Origin: a gamma proteobacterium endosymbiont of Lamellibrachia anaximandri
Lineage (GTDB): Bacteria; Pseudomonadota; Gammaproteobacteria; Chromatiales; Chromatiaceae
Assembly (NCBI GenBank): GCA_016756855.1
Contig: JAESPD010000001.1
Coordinates: forward strand, 159,278-223,277
Direction of reading: 5' to 3'
Length of the DNA stretch: 64,000 nucleotides
Shown here in pieces: positions 17,698 through 26,349 of the stretch. Each line of letters opens with the position of its first letter. The first letter of the stretch is position 1. The notes beneath the pieces are model-generated. The model ran no database searches. It was given only the letters and a program-made list of their open reading frames with translations, and had not been told where the DNA came from. The translations under genes were made by a program, and so were the position numbers.

Positions 17698-18971
17698 AGT
17701 CCCTCATCGCCGGTTTTGTTGCCCTGCTGTTCGCCGCCACTTTGACCCTCTGGGTGAAAGAGGACAACGGTTATGTGCTCATCGGCTATGGACATTGGAC
17801 GATAGAGGGCAGTCTGGCGCTCTTCGTCCTGGCCGGAGCGCTGTTGTTTCTGCTCTTCTACCTGTTGCTGAGATCTCTCTCCCGGCTCTGGGCATTTCCG
17901 GGACAGGTACATGATTGGCGGAGACAGCGCCGGACACGCAAGGCTCAGCAGGCTCTGACCCAGGGGTTGGTGGAGCTCTCCGAAGGGCGCTGGGAACCGG
18001 CGGAGAAGCATCTGCTGCGTTACGCCGCCCAGTCTGAGACCCCGTTGCTCAACTACTTGGCCGCAGCCAGGGCGGCACAGTTGCAGGGGGCTCATGAGCG
18101 CCGGGACCACTACCTGAACCTGGCCCACGAAAGCATGCCGGCGGCAGACGTTGCGGTCGGTCTCACCCAGGCGGAGTTGCAGCTTGCCCATCAGCAATAT
18201 GAGCAGGCGTTGGCAACGCTCATGCATGTGCGCACCCTGGCGCCGAAACACGCCTATGTCCTGAAGTTGTTGAAGAAGCTCTATGAGGACTTGGGTGAGT
18301 GGGACAAACTGGAGGGCTTGCTGCCCGAGTTGCGTCGCCGCAAGGTCATTACTCAGGATGAGCAGCTTGAGTTGGAGAGCCGGGTCTACCTGGAGCGGCT
18401 GCGCAAGGCTGCCGGAGAGAGTGATCAACTCGTACTGCTGAGAATATGGAATCATCTGCCCCGTTCACTGCGTGGTAACCAAGTGTTGGTGGAGGCCTAC
18501 TGCGAACTGCAGATAGAGCGGGGTACGGGTGAACAGGCCGAAAGGATCATCATTGACTACCTCAGACACACTTGGAGTGACCGACTTGTGACGCTGTTCG
18601 CTGCGATCGAGGGGGGCGATCCGGTCCAGCGTCTTGTACTGTCCGAAAGCTGGCTGCCAGCCCATGCTGATGATCCTGTGCTGTTGTTGACGCTTGCCCG
18701 CCTCTGTCTTCGCTGCAAACTTTGGGGTAAGGCGAGGAGTTATCTCGAAGCCAGAATCGGACTGGCGCCGTCACCTGAGGCCTACCGGGAACTCGGGGCA
18801 TTGCTGGAGCAGATGGACGAATCAGAGGCTGCGATGGACTGCTATCGCTCCGGATTATCGTTATCGGCAGGCCCGGCGACGTTACAGGATACAGCCAAAC
18901 AATTACCGGCCTCAGCAGCGACGGATACTAAACAGCCGTCAGAATTACTCCTGGGCGTGGAGAGTTCTTAG
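17694..18971 (+). CDS. hemY: HemY, TPR-containing inner membrane protein of the haem cluster
   Basis: 425 residues, GTG start overlapping the hemX stop. The N-terminus has two membrane helices: about 4-18 (AGFVALLFAATLTLWV) and 35-62 (SLALFVLAGALLFLLFYLLL). A HemY_N region with RRQRRTRKAQQALTQGLVELSEGRW follows. The rest is TPR-like helical repeats, including PSPEAYRELGALLEQMDESEAAMDCYRSGLSL near the end. This is the proteobacterial HemY, not the Bacillus protoporphyrinogen oxidase of the same name. Probable partner of HemX in organising haem synthesis. Confidence 0.92.
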   Translation: MKSLIAGFVALLFAATLTLWVKEDNGYVLIGYGHWTIEGSLALFVLAGALLFLLFYLLLRSLSRLWAFPGQVHDWRRQRRTRKAQQALTQGLVELSEGRWEPAEKHLLRYAAQSETPLLNYLAAARAAQLQGAHERRDHYLNLAHESMPAADVAVGLTQAELQLAHQQYEQALATLMHVRTLAPKHAYVLKLLKKLYEDLGEWDKLEGLLPELRRRKVITQDEQLELESRVYLERLRKAAGESDQLVLLRIWNHLPRSLRGNQVLVEAYCELQIERGTGEQAERIIIDYLRHTWSDRLVTLFAAIEGGDPVQRLVLSESWLPAHADDPVLLLTLARLCLRCKLWGKARSYLEARIGLAPSPEAYRELGALLEQMDESEAAMDCYRSGLSLSAGPATLQDTAKQLPASAATDTKQPSELLLGVESS

Positions 18972-19020
18972 GCGGGAAGGACACTTTGCCTGCCCCGATT
19001 ATTGAAGAGAGTCCGCACGG

Positions 19021-19105
19021 GTAGGTTGGGTTAGGCCGTCATTTTGGCCGTAACTCAACAATATGCACCACTCTTGTCGTGTTACGCTACGCTAACACGA
19101 TCTAC
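19021..19105. repeat. Palindromic intergenic repeat
   Basis: Begins GTAGGTTGGGTTAGG and ends in a perfect hairpin TCGTGTTA (19077-19084) CGCTACGC TAACACGA (19093-19100) followed by TCTAC, the inverse of the starting GTAG. Resembles other GTAG...CTAC repeats in the window. The rest of 18972-19218 shows no gene. Confidence 0.55.
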
Positions 19106-19218
19106 TGTTTATGGGTTTAGGTCAGGTCATTGATAACACGAATATTGTTTCCTTAAGCCAGTGCCATTCCTCCCAGATCCGATTTGTCCCCCTTGTTACT
19201 TCCTGATAGAGAATACTT

Positions 19219-19734
19219 GTGACCAATAACGATATCTTGCGCCGTATCCGCTATACCTTCGACTTTAACGATTCAAAAATGATTGCTCTATTTGGCTTGG
19301 CCGATTGTCAGGTAACGCGGGGGCAGATTAGCGATTGGTTAAAAAAAGAGGATGATCCTGCGCAGCAGAAATGCAGCGATTCTCAATTGGCGATTTTTCT
19401 GAATGGTTTGATCAACGACAAACGGGGGAAAAAAGAGGGGGCACAACCTGAACCGGAGCAGCGTTTAACCAACAACATCATTTTTAGAAAATTAAAAATC
19501 GCCTTAAACATGAAAAACGAAGATGTATTGGAAATTTTGGGGCGGACTGGGGTGCGTATCAGTAAACATGAATTAAGCGCGTTTTTTCGTAAACCAGGTC
19601 ATAAACACTATCGTGATTGCAAAGACCAGGTCTTGCGTAATTTTCTAAAAGGGCTGCAGCTTTTATACCGTCCTGGCGCTGAACAGGAAACCGCGTCTGT
19701 ATGGAAGCCACTCAAAACGCCGAAACAGGATTAA
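19219..19734 (+). CDS. YehS-like DUF1456 protein
   Basis: 171 residues, GTG start. Two copies of a roughly 68-residue helical module: NNDILRRIRYTFDFNDSKMIALFGL...ISDWLKKEDD and NNIIFRKLKIALNMKNEDVLEILGRTG...LSAFFRKPGH. Each ends with a (Q)LAIFLNGLI / VLRNFLKGLQ helix. This is the DUF1456 architecture of E. coli YehS, function unknown. Base composition seems more AT-rich than the neighbouring hem genes. It lies 58 bases before the dbpA-like helicase on the same strand. Confidence 0.9.
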   Translation: MTNNDILRRIRYTFDFNDSKMIALFGLADCQVTRGQISDWLKKEDDPAQQKCSDSQLAIFLNGLINDKRGKKEGAQPEPEQRLTNNIIFRKLKIALNMKNEDVLEILGRTGVRISKHELSAFFRKPGHKHYRDCKDQVLRNFLKGLQLLYRPGAEQETASVWKPLKTPKQD

Positions 19735-19792
19735 GCTGTTTAAAGCTAAACAGTCGGCATAGTCGCCCCAGCAGCAACACAGGAAAAATACA

Positions 19793-21181
19793 TTGAGCCA
19801 AACAGCATTCTCAACGCTTAAGCTGCATGCCGCACTGCTTAAAAACTTATCCTCCCTTGGTTATGAGGAGATGACACCCATACAAGCAAAGAGCCTGCCG
19901 CATATTCTGCTGGGAAAAGATGTCATTGCACAGGGGAAAACCGGCTCGGGAAAAACCGCAGCGTTCGGTCTTGGCCTGCTGGAAAAGCTCGATGTAAAGC
20001 GTTTTCGTGTGCAATCACTGGTGCTTTGTCCGACCCGTGAACTTGCCGATCAGGTTGCAAAAGAGATTCGAAGACTGGCCCGGGCTATCCACAACATCAA
20101 GGTCTTGGCGCTATGCGGCGGTGTGTCGATCGGTCCTCAGATTGGCTCACTGGAACACGGCGCCCACATCATTGTTGGGACCCCCGGACGCATAGAGGGT
20201 CATTTGAACAAAGGTACTCTGAAGCTGAATAATGTGAATATGCTCATCCTCGATGAAGCCGATCGCATGCTTGATATGGGGTTTCAGGCAGCGCTGGATG
20301 CCATCATTGATCAGACTCCCGATCAACGCCAAACCCTGTTATTCAGCGCAACTTTTCCAGATCAAATCCAGTCTGTCGCCAAGCGCATCATGGTTAAACC
20401 CGTTATGGTGCAAGTGGCCTCCTCGCACGATAATGCCAGTATCCAGCAGCATTTTTTCAAGGTGGACAATAATGAGCACCGTTTGACCGCTCTGTGTCTG
20501 CTGCTTTTGCAACATCGCCCTGAATCCACCTTGGTATTTTGCAATACCAAACGGGAGACCCAGGAAGTGGCTGATGAGTTACTTCATTTTGGTTTTAGCG
20601 CGCTCGCCTTGCATGGCGATCTTGAACAGAGAGATCGTGATCAAACACTGGTGCGGTTTGCCAACAAAAGCGTCTCGATTCTTGTCGCTACCGATGTCGC
20701 TGCCCGTGGTCTGGATATTGATGCGCTGGATGCTGTAATTAATTACCACATAGCTCACGAGTCTGAAGGTCATGTTCACCGTATTGGTCGCACGGGTCGA
20801 GCTGGAAGCAAAGGAACTGCGTACTCTTTGTACAGTGAAAAAGAGAGTTACAAGGTCGCTTCGCTGGATGCAAATGTAGACCCGATTTTAGATAGTGAAT
20901 CTTTGCCGCCGCTCAGTTTGTTGGAAGAACCGGCAATGAAACCCTCTATGGCTACCCTGCAAATTGACGGCGGTAAAAAGCAAAAAGTGCGGCCTGGGGA
21001 TATTCTGGGTGCTTTAACCGGAAAAAACGGCATTGCAGGGAAACAGGTCGGGAAGATTCAAATTTTTGATAACTGGGCATATGTGGCCGTTAGTCAGGAC
21101 GTTGTTCAACCGGCACTGAAAAAATTAGGCGAAGGAAAATTGAAGGGACGTTCGTTTCGGGTCAGGCTGATTCATGGCTAG
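19793..21181 (+). CDS. dbpA: DEAD-box ATP-dependent RNA helicase DbpA
   Basis: 462 residues, TTG start with CAGGA upstream; no in-frame ATG precedes the Q-motif. Helicase motifs in order: Q motif (YEEMTPIQAKSLP), I (GKTGSGKT), Ia (PTRELADQ), GG, II (DEAD), III (SAT), then IV-VI in the second RecA domain (VATDVAARGLD, HRIGRTGRAG). The C-terminal about 75 residues form the DbpA RNA-binding domain (KVRPGDILGALTGKNGIAGKQVG), which targets 23S rRNA hairpin 92 during large-subunit assembly. Confidence 0.95.
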   Translation: MSQTAFSTLKLHAALLKNLSSLGYEEMTPIQAKSLPHILLGKDVIAQGKTGSGKTAAFGLGLLEKLDVKRFRVQSLVLCPTRELADQVAKEIRRLARAIHNIKVLALCGGVSIGPQIGSLEHGAHIIVGTPGRIEGHLNKGTLKLNNVNMLILDEADRMLDMGFQAALDAIIDQTPDQRQTLLFSATFPDQIQSVAKRIMVKPVMVQVASSHDNASIQQHFFKVDNNEHRLTALCLLLLQHRPESTLVFCNTKRETQEVADELLHFGFSALALHGDLEQRDRDQTLVRFANKSVSILVATDVAARGLDIDALDAVINYHIAHESEGHVHRIGRTGRAGSKGTAYSLYSEKESYKVASLDANVDPILDSESLPPLSLLEEPAMKPSMATLQIDGGKKQKVRPGDILGALTGKNGIAGKQVGKIQIFDNWAYVAVSQDVVQPALKKLGEGKLKGRSFRVRLIHG

Positions 21182-21216
21182 TCGGCAGGGTATTGGCGGA
21201 GTGACCCAATCTCTCC

Positions 21217-21492
21217 TCAGGCGACCTTGATCCTTACCACATTCATCACTTCAAGCTCTATTCCGGCAACTATCTTGATTCCCGGGTAGTAGGTCAGGTT
21301 GACCTGTTGGCCGGCGATGTTCTTGTATCTCCGTTTGCGTTTGTAGCTGAAGGGAACCTCATGTCCCTCCACCATCAGCGTGTTGATAATCCACTCACCC
21401 TCGTCCCGCTGCACATGAGAGACCACCTTGAGCATATCGGAGTGAACGAGCTTTGCGTGCCGCTTGAGCAGTTTTTCCGGATCGGATTGCAT
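21217..21492 (-). CDS. Conserved-looking small protein, unknown function
   Basis: 91 residues from the ATG at 21492, chosen because a strong GGAGGAGA lies 5-12 bases upstream. The frame extends a little further to 21534 without a ribosome site. Mostly beta-strand-like and basic: VVSHVQRDEGEWIINTLMVE, YKRKRRYKNIAGQQVNLTYY, GIELEVMNVVRIKVA. No signal peptide or membrane helix. Convergent with dbpA. No function can be assigned. Confidence 0.75.
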   Translation of the reverse strand: MQSDPEKLLKRHAKLVHSDMLKVVSHVQRDEGEWIINTLMVEGHEVPFSYKRKRRYKNIAGQQVNLTYYPGIKIVAGIELEVMNVVRIKVA

Positions 21493-21667
21493 GAGGTTTC
21501 TCCTCCATAGCCGGCAAGGCCGGATTCCGTCCACTATTATCCGCTATGAAACGCAGGAGTCACTATATACTTGCCAGGTGTGGACGCCTTGAATTTCCTG
21601 TCTACACTTAACCTACAGGAAAGTCATTCACGCCTTTTTCCCGCTCGTCACAAGGAGTCTGTTGGTT

Positions 21668-22969
21668 ATGGGTGGATCATTCAGTCACTCTCATACTCGA
21701 ATCGTCATCGGACTCTATCTGGTCTCCTGGTATATCGCCGCCTGCGTGTTTGGAGTGATGTATGCGGGTGGCGCCTTTGTGAGCAAAATGGCCGACACAC
21801 CGGTTGCCCAGGTAGTGGTATCCGATCAGGCCAAGAATCAGGGGAGTGTTGTTACAGACCAGGGTAAAGATAGCGAAAATACAAGAATGATGAGTGCCGT
21901 ACTGGGCGTTGTGCTTTTTGGCGCCTTGGGCAGTGTGGTCACTGCAACCATAGAATTTACCAAGACCAGTCATATGAGCCGCACGGCATCCTGGTACTAC
22001 CTTTCCCCCTTCATGGGAATGTTTCTCGCCGGTTTTTTCTTTATCGGGATACGGGCCGGACTGCTAACTTTGGCGGGTGCCGAAAGCCAGAAGGATCAGA
22101 TCACCAACATGAATTTTTATTTCTTTGTTGCAGTGGTATCGGGGCTTTTTTCGGAAACCGCCTACCGGAAGCTGGAGGATGTGGCAAATACCCTATTCTC
22201 TCTTTCTAATGGATCCGCAGCGGAGATGGCAAGGCAGCAACCCGTTCAGGCTCAGAGAATGAACAGTTATGAGATGGTGGTGGCTGATCACGGCAAACTG
22301 CAGGAGATCTTCAGGTTGAGATACGAATCATTGGTCAGTTTTAAGGGGATAGATGTTCTGGGGGCAGACCATGAAGCGAAGATCCTGACAGACGATCTGG
22401 ATGCCGTGTCGATTAATTTTGCCAGTTATCGGGGTGATCGGCCCCTTGCCTCCCTGAGAAATACGGCTTACAGCCAACCGGTGTTCATGCTCCATTCGGG
22501 TTGTACCCTGACGAGCCTGTTTCGCCGCTTGGAATTGCCCCTGCCACCTGCGGAACTTATGCTGAAGTCCAGCTCAACCTCCAGGTTAGCGGTGACTGCG
22601 GATGATGAGTTTTCCACCGCTCAGAAATGGCGATTGATCGAAAAGCTTGCGGTCTACACTTACTGTTTTTCGATAAAGACAGCCACCTGTGTGGACTGGA
22701 TTACCGTGGCTGACAAGCATCTCTCCCGTGTCTTTCAGAAATATGGGTACAGGGTGCTTGCCACGGAAATCTATAATGCTGAGACAAAACAGGACGTTGA
22801 GCTCCTCTACCTGTTGTTGCGGGATTTCGCTTATCTGCGAGACAAGAATTCGATTTTTATCGAATGCATGCATGAAGATGTGCAGCAGGATGATCAACTG
22901 GATCAACTGAAGGCGTTGATCGGTGACTACGGCAAGGCGCTACAGCAGGCAGGCTATCAGGTCCCTTGA
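21668..22969 (+). CDS. Membrane protein with C-terminal GNAT / FeeM-like acyltransferase domain
   Basis: 433 residues from the ATG at 21668 (AAGGAG 10 bases upstream; a TTG at 21662 is an alternative). The N-terminal 170 residues carry about four membrane helices: IGLYLVSWYIAACVFGVMYAG, MSAVLGVVLFGALGSVVTA, YYLSPFMGMFLAGFFFIGI and FYFFVAVVSGLF. From about residue 200 the sequence fits the FeeM / autoinducer-synthase branch of acyltransferases: LQEIFRLRYESLVSF, ILTDDLDAVSINFASYRGDRPLASLR and AEIYNAETKQDVELLYLLLRDF. Such domains N-acylate small metabolites using acyl-ACP. Substrate unknown; assignment rests on pattern and may be to a distant GNAT group. Confidence 0.65.
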   Translation: MGGSFSHSHTRIVIGLYLVSWYIAACVFGVMYAGGAFVSKMADTPVAQVVVSDQAKNQGSVVTDQGKDSENTRMMSAVLGVVLFGALGSVVTATIEFTKTSHMSRTASWYYLSPFMGMFLAGFFFIGIRAGLLTLAGAESQKDQITNMNFYFFVAVVSGLFSETAYRKLEDVANTLFSLSNGSAAEMARQQPVQAQRMNSYEMVVADHGKLQEIFRLRYESLVSFKGIDVLGADHEAKILTDDLDAVSINFASYRGDRPLASLRNTAYSQPVFMLHSGCTLTSLFRRLELPLPPAELMLKSSSTSRLAVTADDEFSTAQKWRLIEKLAVYTYCFSIKTATCVDWITVADKHLSRVFQKYGYRVLATEIYNAETKQDVELLYLLLRDFAYLRDKNSIFIECMHEDVQQDDQLDQLKALIGDYGKALQQAGYQVP

Positions 22970-22999
22970 AACCCGACAGCCCTCTCAGGATCGCGCCTC

Positions 23000-24028
23000 T
23001 TAACCCTTTTCCAACCGCCGTTTTTTTGCTGCGGCGCCATACTCGAAAGAGTCTGAAAAGAGGTGCTCTTCACTCAGTCCGTGTGCGAGGAAGGTCTCCT
23101 TTCCCGCCTGGATCATGGGTGGTGGACCGCTCATGTAGAGTTCGTGGCCGCTCAGATCCGGGGTGTCCCTGATTACCTGGTCATGTACCCAGCCGTTTTT
23201 TCCTTCCCAATCCGTATCGGGTTCAGAGAGGACCGGTGTGTAGCTGAAGTTGGCATGCTCCCGCGCCCAGGCTTCCGGCATCTCAGGCAGATAGAGATCC
23301 TGTTTGGCGCGAACCCCCCAGTAGAGGTGCATGGGTCGATCGATGCCGATCTCGAAGGCGTGTTCGATAATGCCTTTCAACGGCGCAAAGCCGGTACCAC
23401 CCCCCATGAAGATAATGGGTCGGGATGACTCCTCGCGCAGAAAGTAACTGCCCAGGGGGGCCTCCAGCCGCAAAATGGTCTTCTCCTCCATGCCGTCGAA
23501 GAGGAAATCGGTGAAAGAGCCACCAGCAATATGGCGAATGTGCAGTTCGATATAGTCGTCGTTGTGCGGTGCATTGGCGATGGAGAACGCCCGTTTGCTA
23601 CCATCTTCAAGAATGAAATTGAGATATTGTCCGGCCAGAAACTGCAGTCGCTCGCCTTCCGGAAGTTTAAGGTAGAGACGGATCACGTCATCGTTCAGAT
23701 GCTCGATCTTATCCACTCGGCAGGGAAACTCGCGAATTTCGATATCCGCCGCCTCGACGATCTCTTTTGACTCCAGACGGATATCAGTGGAAGGTATCGC
23801 CTTGCAGGTCAGGCAGCTGTTTTCAGGCAGTTCCTCCAGTGCCGGCGGGGTGCCGTCTGCATAGCTCACGTCACCTTCGAGCAGCGTACTTTTGCACTCT
23901 CCGCAAAAACCGTTACGGCAGCCGTATGTGAGGTTGACCCCCTGTCTTACGGCTGCGTCCAGGATGCTTTCGTCAGCATCCACGCTGAATTCGTGACCGC
24001 TGGGCTCGACGTGAACTTTGAAACTCAT
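23000..24028 (-). CDS. 2Fe-2S ferredoxin / FAD-NAD(P)H reductase (CDP-6-deoxyglucoseen reductase-like)
   Basis: 342 residues. Plant-type 2Fe-2S ferredoxin domain at 1-90 with cluster cysteines CRNGFCGEC and a fourth Cys in NSCLTCKAI. The FAD-binding barrel follows (RAFSIANAP, the RxxS motif), then the NAD(P)-binding domain (IIFMGGGTGFAPLKGIIEHAF, LYMSGPPPM). It transfers electrons from NAD(P)H through FAD and the iron-sulfur centre to a partner oxygenase or reductase. Close relatives sit near ubiD in other gammaproteobacteria; here ubiD is 3 kb away. Partner unknown. Convergent with the acyltransferase-like gene. Confidence 0.9.
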   Translation of the reverse strand: MSFKVHVEPSGHEFSVDADESILDAAVRQGVNLTYGCRNGFCGECKSTLLEGDVSYADGTPPALEELPENSCLTCKAIPSTDIRLESKEIVEAADIEIREFPCRVDKIEHLNDDVIRLYLKLPEGERLQFLAGQYLNFILEDGSKRAFSIANAPHNDDYIELHIRHIAGGSFTDFLFDGMEEKTILRLEAPLGSYFLREESSRPIIFMGGGTGFAPLKGIIEHAFEIGIDRPMHLYWGVRAKQDLYLPEMPEAWAREHANFSYTPVLSEPDTDWEGKNGWVHDQVIRDTPDLSGHELYMSGPPPMIQAGKETFLAHGLSEEHLFSDSFEYGAAAKKRRLEKG

Positions 24029-24141
24029 GGGATTCCTTGGTATTGAGTAGAGCCTGAATCTACGAATTCAGGCAAGAAAACAGTGAACAAATAATTCTCG
24101 CCTATTTTAGTCAGGAATTAAACCTGAGAGTTGATTGGGTA

Positions 24142-25035
24142 ATGCAGAAAGTCACAATTGTGGGTTGCGGAGACATTGGTCACCGGGTTGCGCTTCGTTT
24201 GCCGGTGCAGGGGTCGAGTCTCTCCTGTTGGGTGAGGAGCCGTGCCAGTGCCCGGAAGCTTCAGGGGTTGGGGTTGGCTTCCGTGGCAGTTGATCTGGAT
24301 GATCCTGCGATTTCCCTTCCTGTCGTTGCGGGCCATTCACTTTTCTATTTTGCCCCTCCGCCGGGTAGCGGTGTCGAAGATATGCGGGTGGCGGCGCTGA
24401 TTCGGGCACTGACTGATAGCGGGCATCCACAACGGGTGGTCTACCTGAGCACCTCAGGCGTTTATGGTGACTGTGATGGGGAGTGGGTGGATGAACAGCG
24501 CCCCCCCTCACCCAGGGCCGAGCGGGCCTGGCGTCGACTGGATGCTGAACGGCGCTGGCGTGAATGGAGTCTATCGAGTGGTGGCGAACTGGTGATTCTC
24601 CGGGTGGCCGGGATCTACGGTTCGGGCAAACTGCCGCTAAAGCGGTTGCAGTCAGGGGCGCCGATGGTGGCGGAAACTGACTCGCCCATAACCAACCACA
24701 TCCATTCCCTGGATCTGGTGGCTGTCTGCCTGGCGGCAATGGCGCGGGGACGTTCTGGTGAGGTCTACAATGTCAGTGATGGTCACCCCGGCACTATGGC
24801 TGCCTACTTTAACCAAGTGGCGGACTTTCTTGGGCTTGCCCGCCCTCCGACTATCTCTCTGGCAGAGGCGAAGCGGCGGTTGTCCCCTGGCATGCTCTCC
24901 TATCTGGCAGAGTCCCGACGGCTGAGTAATCGCAAAATGGTCGAGGAGTTGGATGTCAGCCTGCGCTACCCCACTCTGGCAGAGGGGTTGCCTGCCTCGC
25001 TGGATGACAAGGAAGCTGGTAATAATCAGGGCTGA
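24142..25035 (+). CDS. NAD-dependent epimerase/dehydratase-like (extended SDR, YeeZ-like)
   Basis: 297 residues. Rossmann start VTIVGCGDIGHRVALRL, catalytic-region Ser-Thr/Tyr block VVYLSTSGVYGDCDGEWVDE, ILRVAGIYGSGKLPL and NHIHSLDLV, then GEVYNVSDGHPGTM. This matches the YeeZ-type group of atypical SDRs. The YxxxK active site is not clearly present (SGVYGDCDG has the Tyr but no Lys four residues on), as usual for this subgroup. Function unknown. Confidence 0.85.
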   Translation: MQKVTIVGCGDIGHRVALRLPVQGSSLSCWVRSRASARKLQGLGLASVAVDLDDPAISLPVVAGHSLFYFAPPPGSGVEDMRVAALIRALTDSGHPQRVVYLSTSGVYGDCDGEWVDEQRPPSPRAERAWRRLDAERRWREWSLSSGGELVILRVAGIYGSGKLPLKRLQSGAPMVAETDSPITNHIHSLDLVAVCLAAMARGRSGEVYNVSDGHPGTMAAYFNQVADFLGLARPPTISLAEAKRRLSPGMLSYLAESRRLSNRKMVEELDVSLRYPTLAEGLPASLDDKEAGNNQG

Positions 25036-25176
25036 AAAACGTTGTCAGGATACTTTACAGTCGTTCGAACCCCCTGAGTTTACCTGTCATTGCTCTAACG
25101 TATTAATAAACAAGGACTTGATGTTTTTTTCCGTAGAAAGCCCTCAAGCCTTCTCTATGGTTTCCCCCGAAAAAAC

Positions 25177-25272
25177 TGTCGGATTCTTTTACACGTTTGC
25201 TTGCCAGTCCAGTGCTGAAATCCATAACCGTTTGAATAAAAAAGAAAATAATTATATGGCATGGTGCTTGCT
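25177..25272 (+). promoter_or_regulatory. Sigma-54 promoter with possible upstream activator site
   Basis: TGGCATGGTGCTTGCT at 25257-25272 matches the -24/-12 consensus TGGCACGNNNNTTGCW except for position 6, with the required 10-base GG-GC spacing. An imperfect dyad TGTCGGATTCTTTTACA lies at 25177-25193, about 75 bases upstream, where an enhancer-binding protein could sit. Transcription would start near 25283 and run into the structured region and terminator before the gene at 25506. Confidence 0.6.
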
Positions 25273-25283
25273 GATAGTTATGT

Positions 25284-25475
25284 CAAGGCTTTTAGCCGAG
25301 TTTGGATAGACAATCTGAATCGTTATCCAAATGAAGTGACGGAAAGCATTAGGCCGCCGACCCGCCGTTTCAGATGGTTTGAATTGGAATTGTGCTTGAA
25401 AAAATAATAATCCGTCGGAGGACGGGATCTACGTAGTAAACTACAGCTATACGGTTTCCGTATAGCTTTTTTTTT
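25284..25475 (+). ncRNA. Candidate sigma-54-dependent small RNA or structured leader
   Basis: About 190 bases between the sigma-54 promoter and an intrinsic terminator, with no plausible open frame. Hairpins: TTTGGATA (25301-25308) with TATCCAAA (25324-25331). TCCGTC-GGAG-GACGGGA (25411-25427) has GGAG in the loop, and GTAG-TAAA-CTAC is at 25433-25444. The terminator stem follows. Several GGA triplets, one in a hairpin loop, recall CsrA/RsmA-binding RNAs, but that is only a resemblance. It could also act as an attenuated leader of the downstream gene, which starts 30 bases after the T-run. Confidence 0.5.
25445..25475 (+). terminator. Intrinsic terminator
   Basis: Perfect 10-bp stem AGCTATACGG / CCGTATAGCT with a TTT loop, followed by a run of T. 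It lies 30 bases upstream of the next ATG, so it ends an upstream transcript rather than the neighbouring gene. Confidence 0.9.
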
Positions 25476-25505
25476 GTCCGATTATTCGTTAGGAGTAGAA
25501 ACGCG

Positions 25506-26117
25506 ATGTTAAACAAGTGGATCGCCACCGGCGTGTTGCTTATGGGGATGGTCCAGTCCCAGGCATGGGCGGCTGATAGTGAAGGGAAGTTTTCTGTCAG
25601 AAGTATGGGTTTGGCTACCTGCAGTCAATATGTAGAGGAGAAGGCCAAAGCCGAGGGTAAATACGCTGCATTTTTGGGTTGGATGGAGGGATATCTGACG
25701 GCGACCAGCCAATATGCCAAAGATACCTACGATGTCGTTCCCTGGGGCAATGCCGTCTATCTTGGCACGATGCTGGCAGTGCATTGCAAAGCCAATCCGG
25801 AGCAGCGTTTCTATGTGGCGGTAGCCAGTCTGGCCAGAGCCATGCAGAGTAATCGCATCGTCTCCCTGTCACCGGTGGTGGAGGCAAAGAATGGTGAGCA
25901 CAAGGCTTATCTTTATAAAGAGGTTTTGGAGAGGTTGCAGACCTGGCTGAAAGAGAACAAATACTACGATGGGGCCATTGATGGCGCATACGGAAACAAG
26001 ATGCGGGATGCGATCATCAAGTTCCAGAAGACAATCGGGCTGGATGAGACCGGCGTGCCTGATCAGCTGCTATTACACAGAGCCTTACTGCAGAGCCAGG
26101 CAGAGAAGGCTAAATAG
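25506..26117 (+). CDS. Secreted protein with C-terminal peptidoglycan-binding domain
   Basis: 203 residues. Signal peptide (WIATGVLLMGMVQSQAWAAD), then a helical domain at about 30-120 with two Cys (LATCSQYVEEK and AVHCKANPE), HdeA- or Rap1a-like in pattern. A PG_binding_1 domain at about 145-195 follows (LERLQTWLKENKYYDGAIDGAYGNKMRDAIIKFQKTIGLDETGVPD). AGGAG precedes the ATG. Periplasmic, probably attached non-covalently to the cell wall. Its stop codon is formed by the first bases of a dispersed palindromic element (26115-26260). Expression may depend on read-through of the terminator just upstream or on a promoter in the 30-base gap. Confidence 0.85.
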   Translation: MLNKWIATGVLLMGMVQSQAWAADSEGKFSVRSMGLATCSQYVEEKAKAEGKYAAFLGWMEGYLTATSQYAKDTYDVVPWGNAVYLGTMLAVHCKANPEQRFYVAVASLARAMQSNRIVSLSPVVEAKNGEHKAYLYKEVLERLQTWLKENKYYDGAIDGAYGNKMRDAIIKFQKTIGLDETGVPDQLLLHRALLQSQAEKAK

Positions 26118-26260
26118 TGTCTATCCGGAAACCAATAACCGTAGCCCGGATGGAGCTTGCGTAATCCGGGAACAGACGATGAATTAGCCACTTATCTCCC
26201 CGGATTCCGCTGCGCTTCAGCCGGGCTACAATTATTCATCTGTTTTCCGGACGGACACTA
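26115..26260. repeat. MITE-like palindromic element, copy A
   Basis: 146 bases bounded by inverted ends TAGTGTCTATCCGGAAA and its near complement TTTTCCGGACGGACACTA. The interior holds a REP-like palindrome (GTAGCCCGGATGGAGC ... GCTTCAGCCGGGCTAC). The same ends bound copy B at 27032. No coding capacity. The element supplies the stop codon of the preceding gene. Confidence 0.65.
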
Positions 26261-26313
26261 AATAACCCGTTTTTTCTGTTTGGATGAGCGCTGGTTAGCG
26301 AGAGCCGGTATTG

Positions 26314-26342
26314 CCGCCCCGATGGCTGTAGCTTCGGGGCGG
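26314..26342. terminator. Possible bidirectional hairpin after the ParA-like gene
   Basis: CCGCCCCGA and TCGGGGCGG (9-bp perfect arms, 11-base loop) just beyond the stop of the minus-strand ParA-like gene. No strong T-run on either side, so termination efficiency is uncertain. Confidence 0.5.
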
Positions 26343-26349
26343 TTCTATA

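Noticed and set aside
24953..25309. 118-residue plus-strand frame overlapping the epimerase end
   Set aside because: Begins inside the epimerase gene in another frame, has no ribosome site or family, and covers the sigma-54 promoter region.
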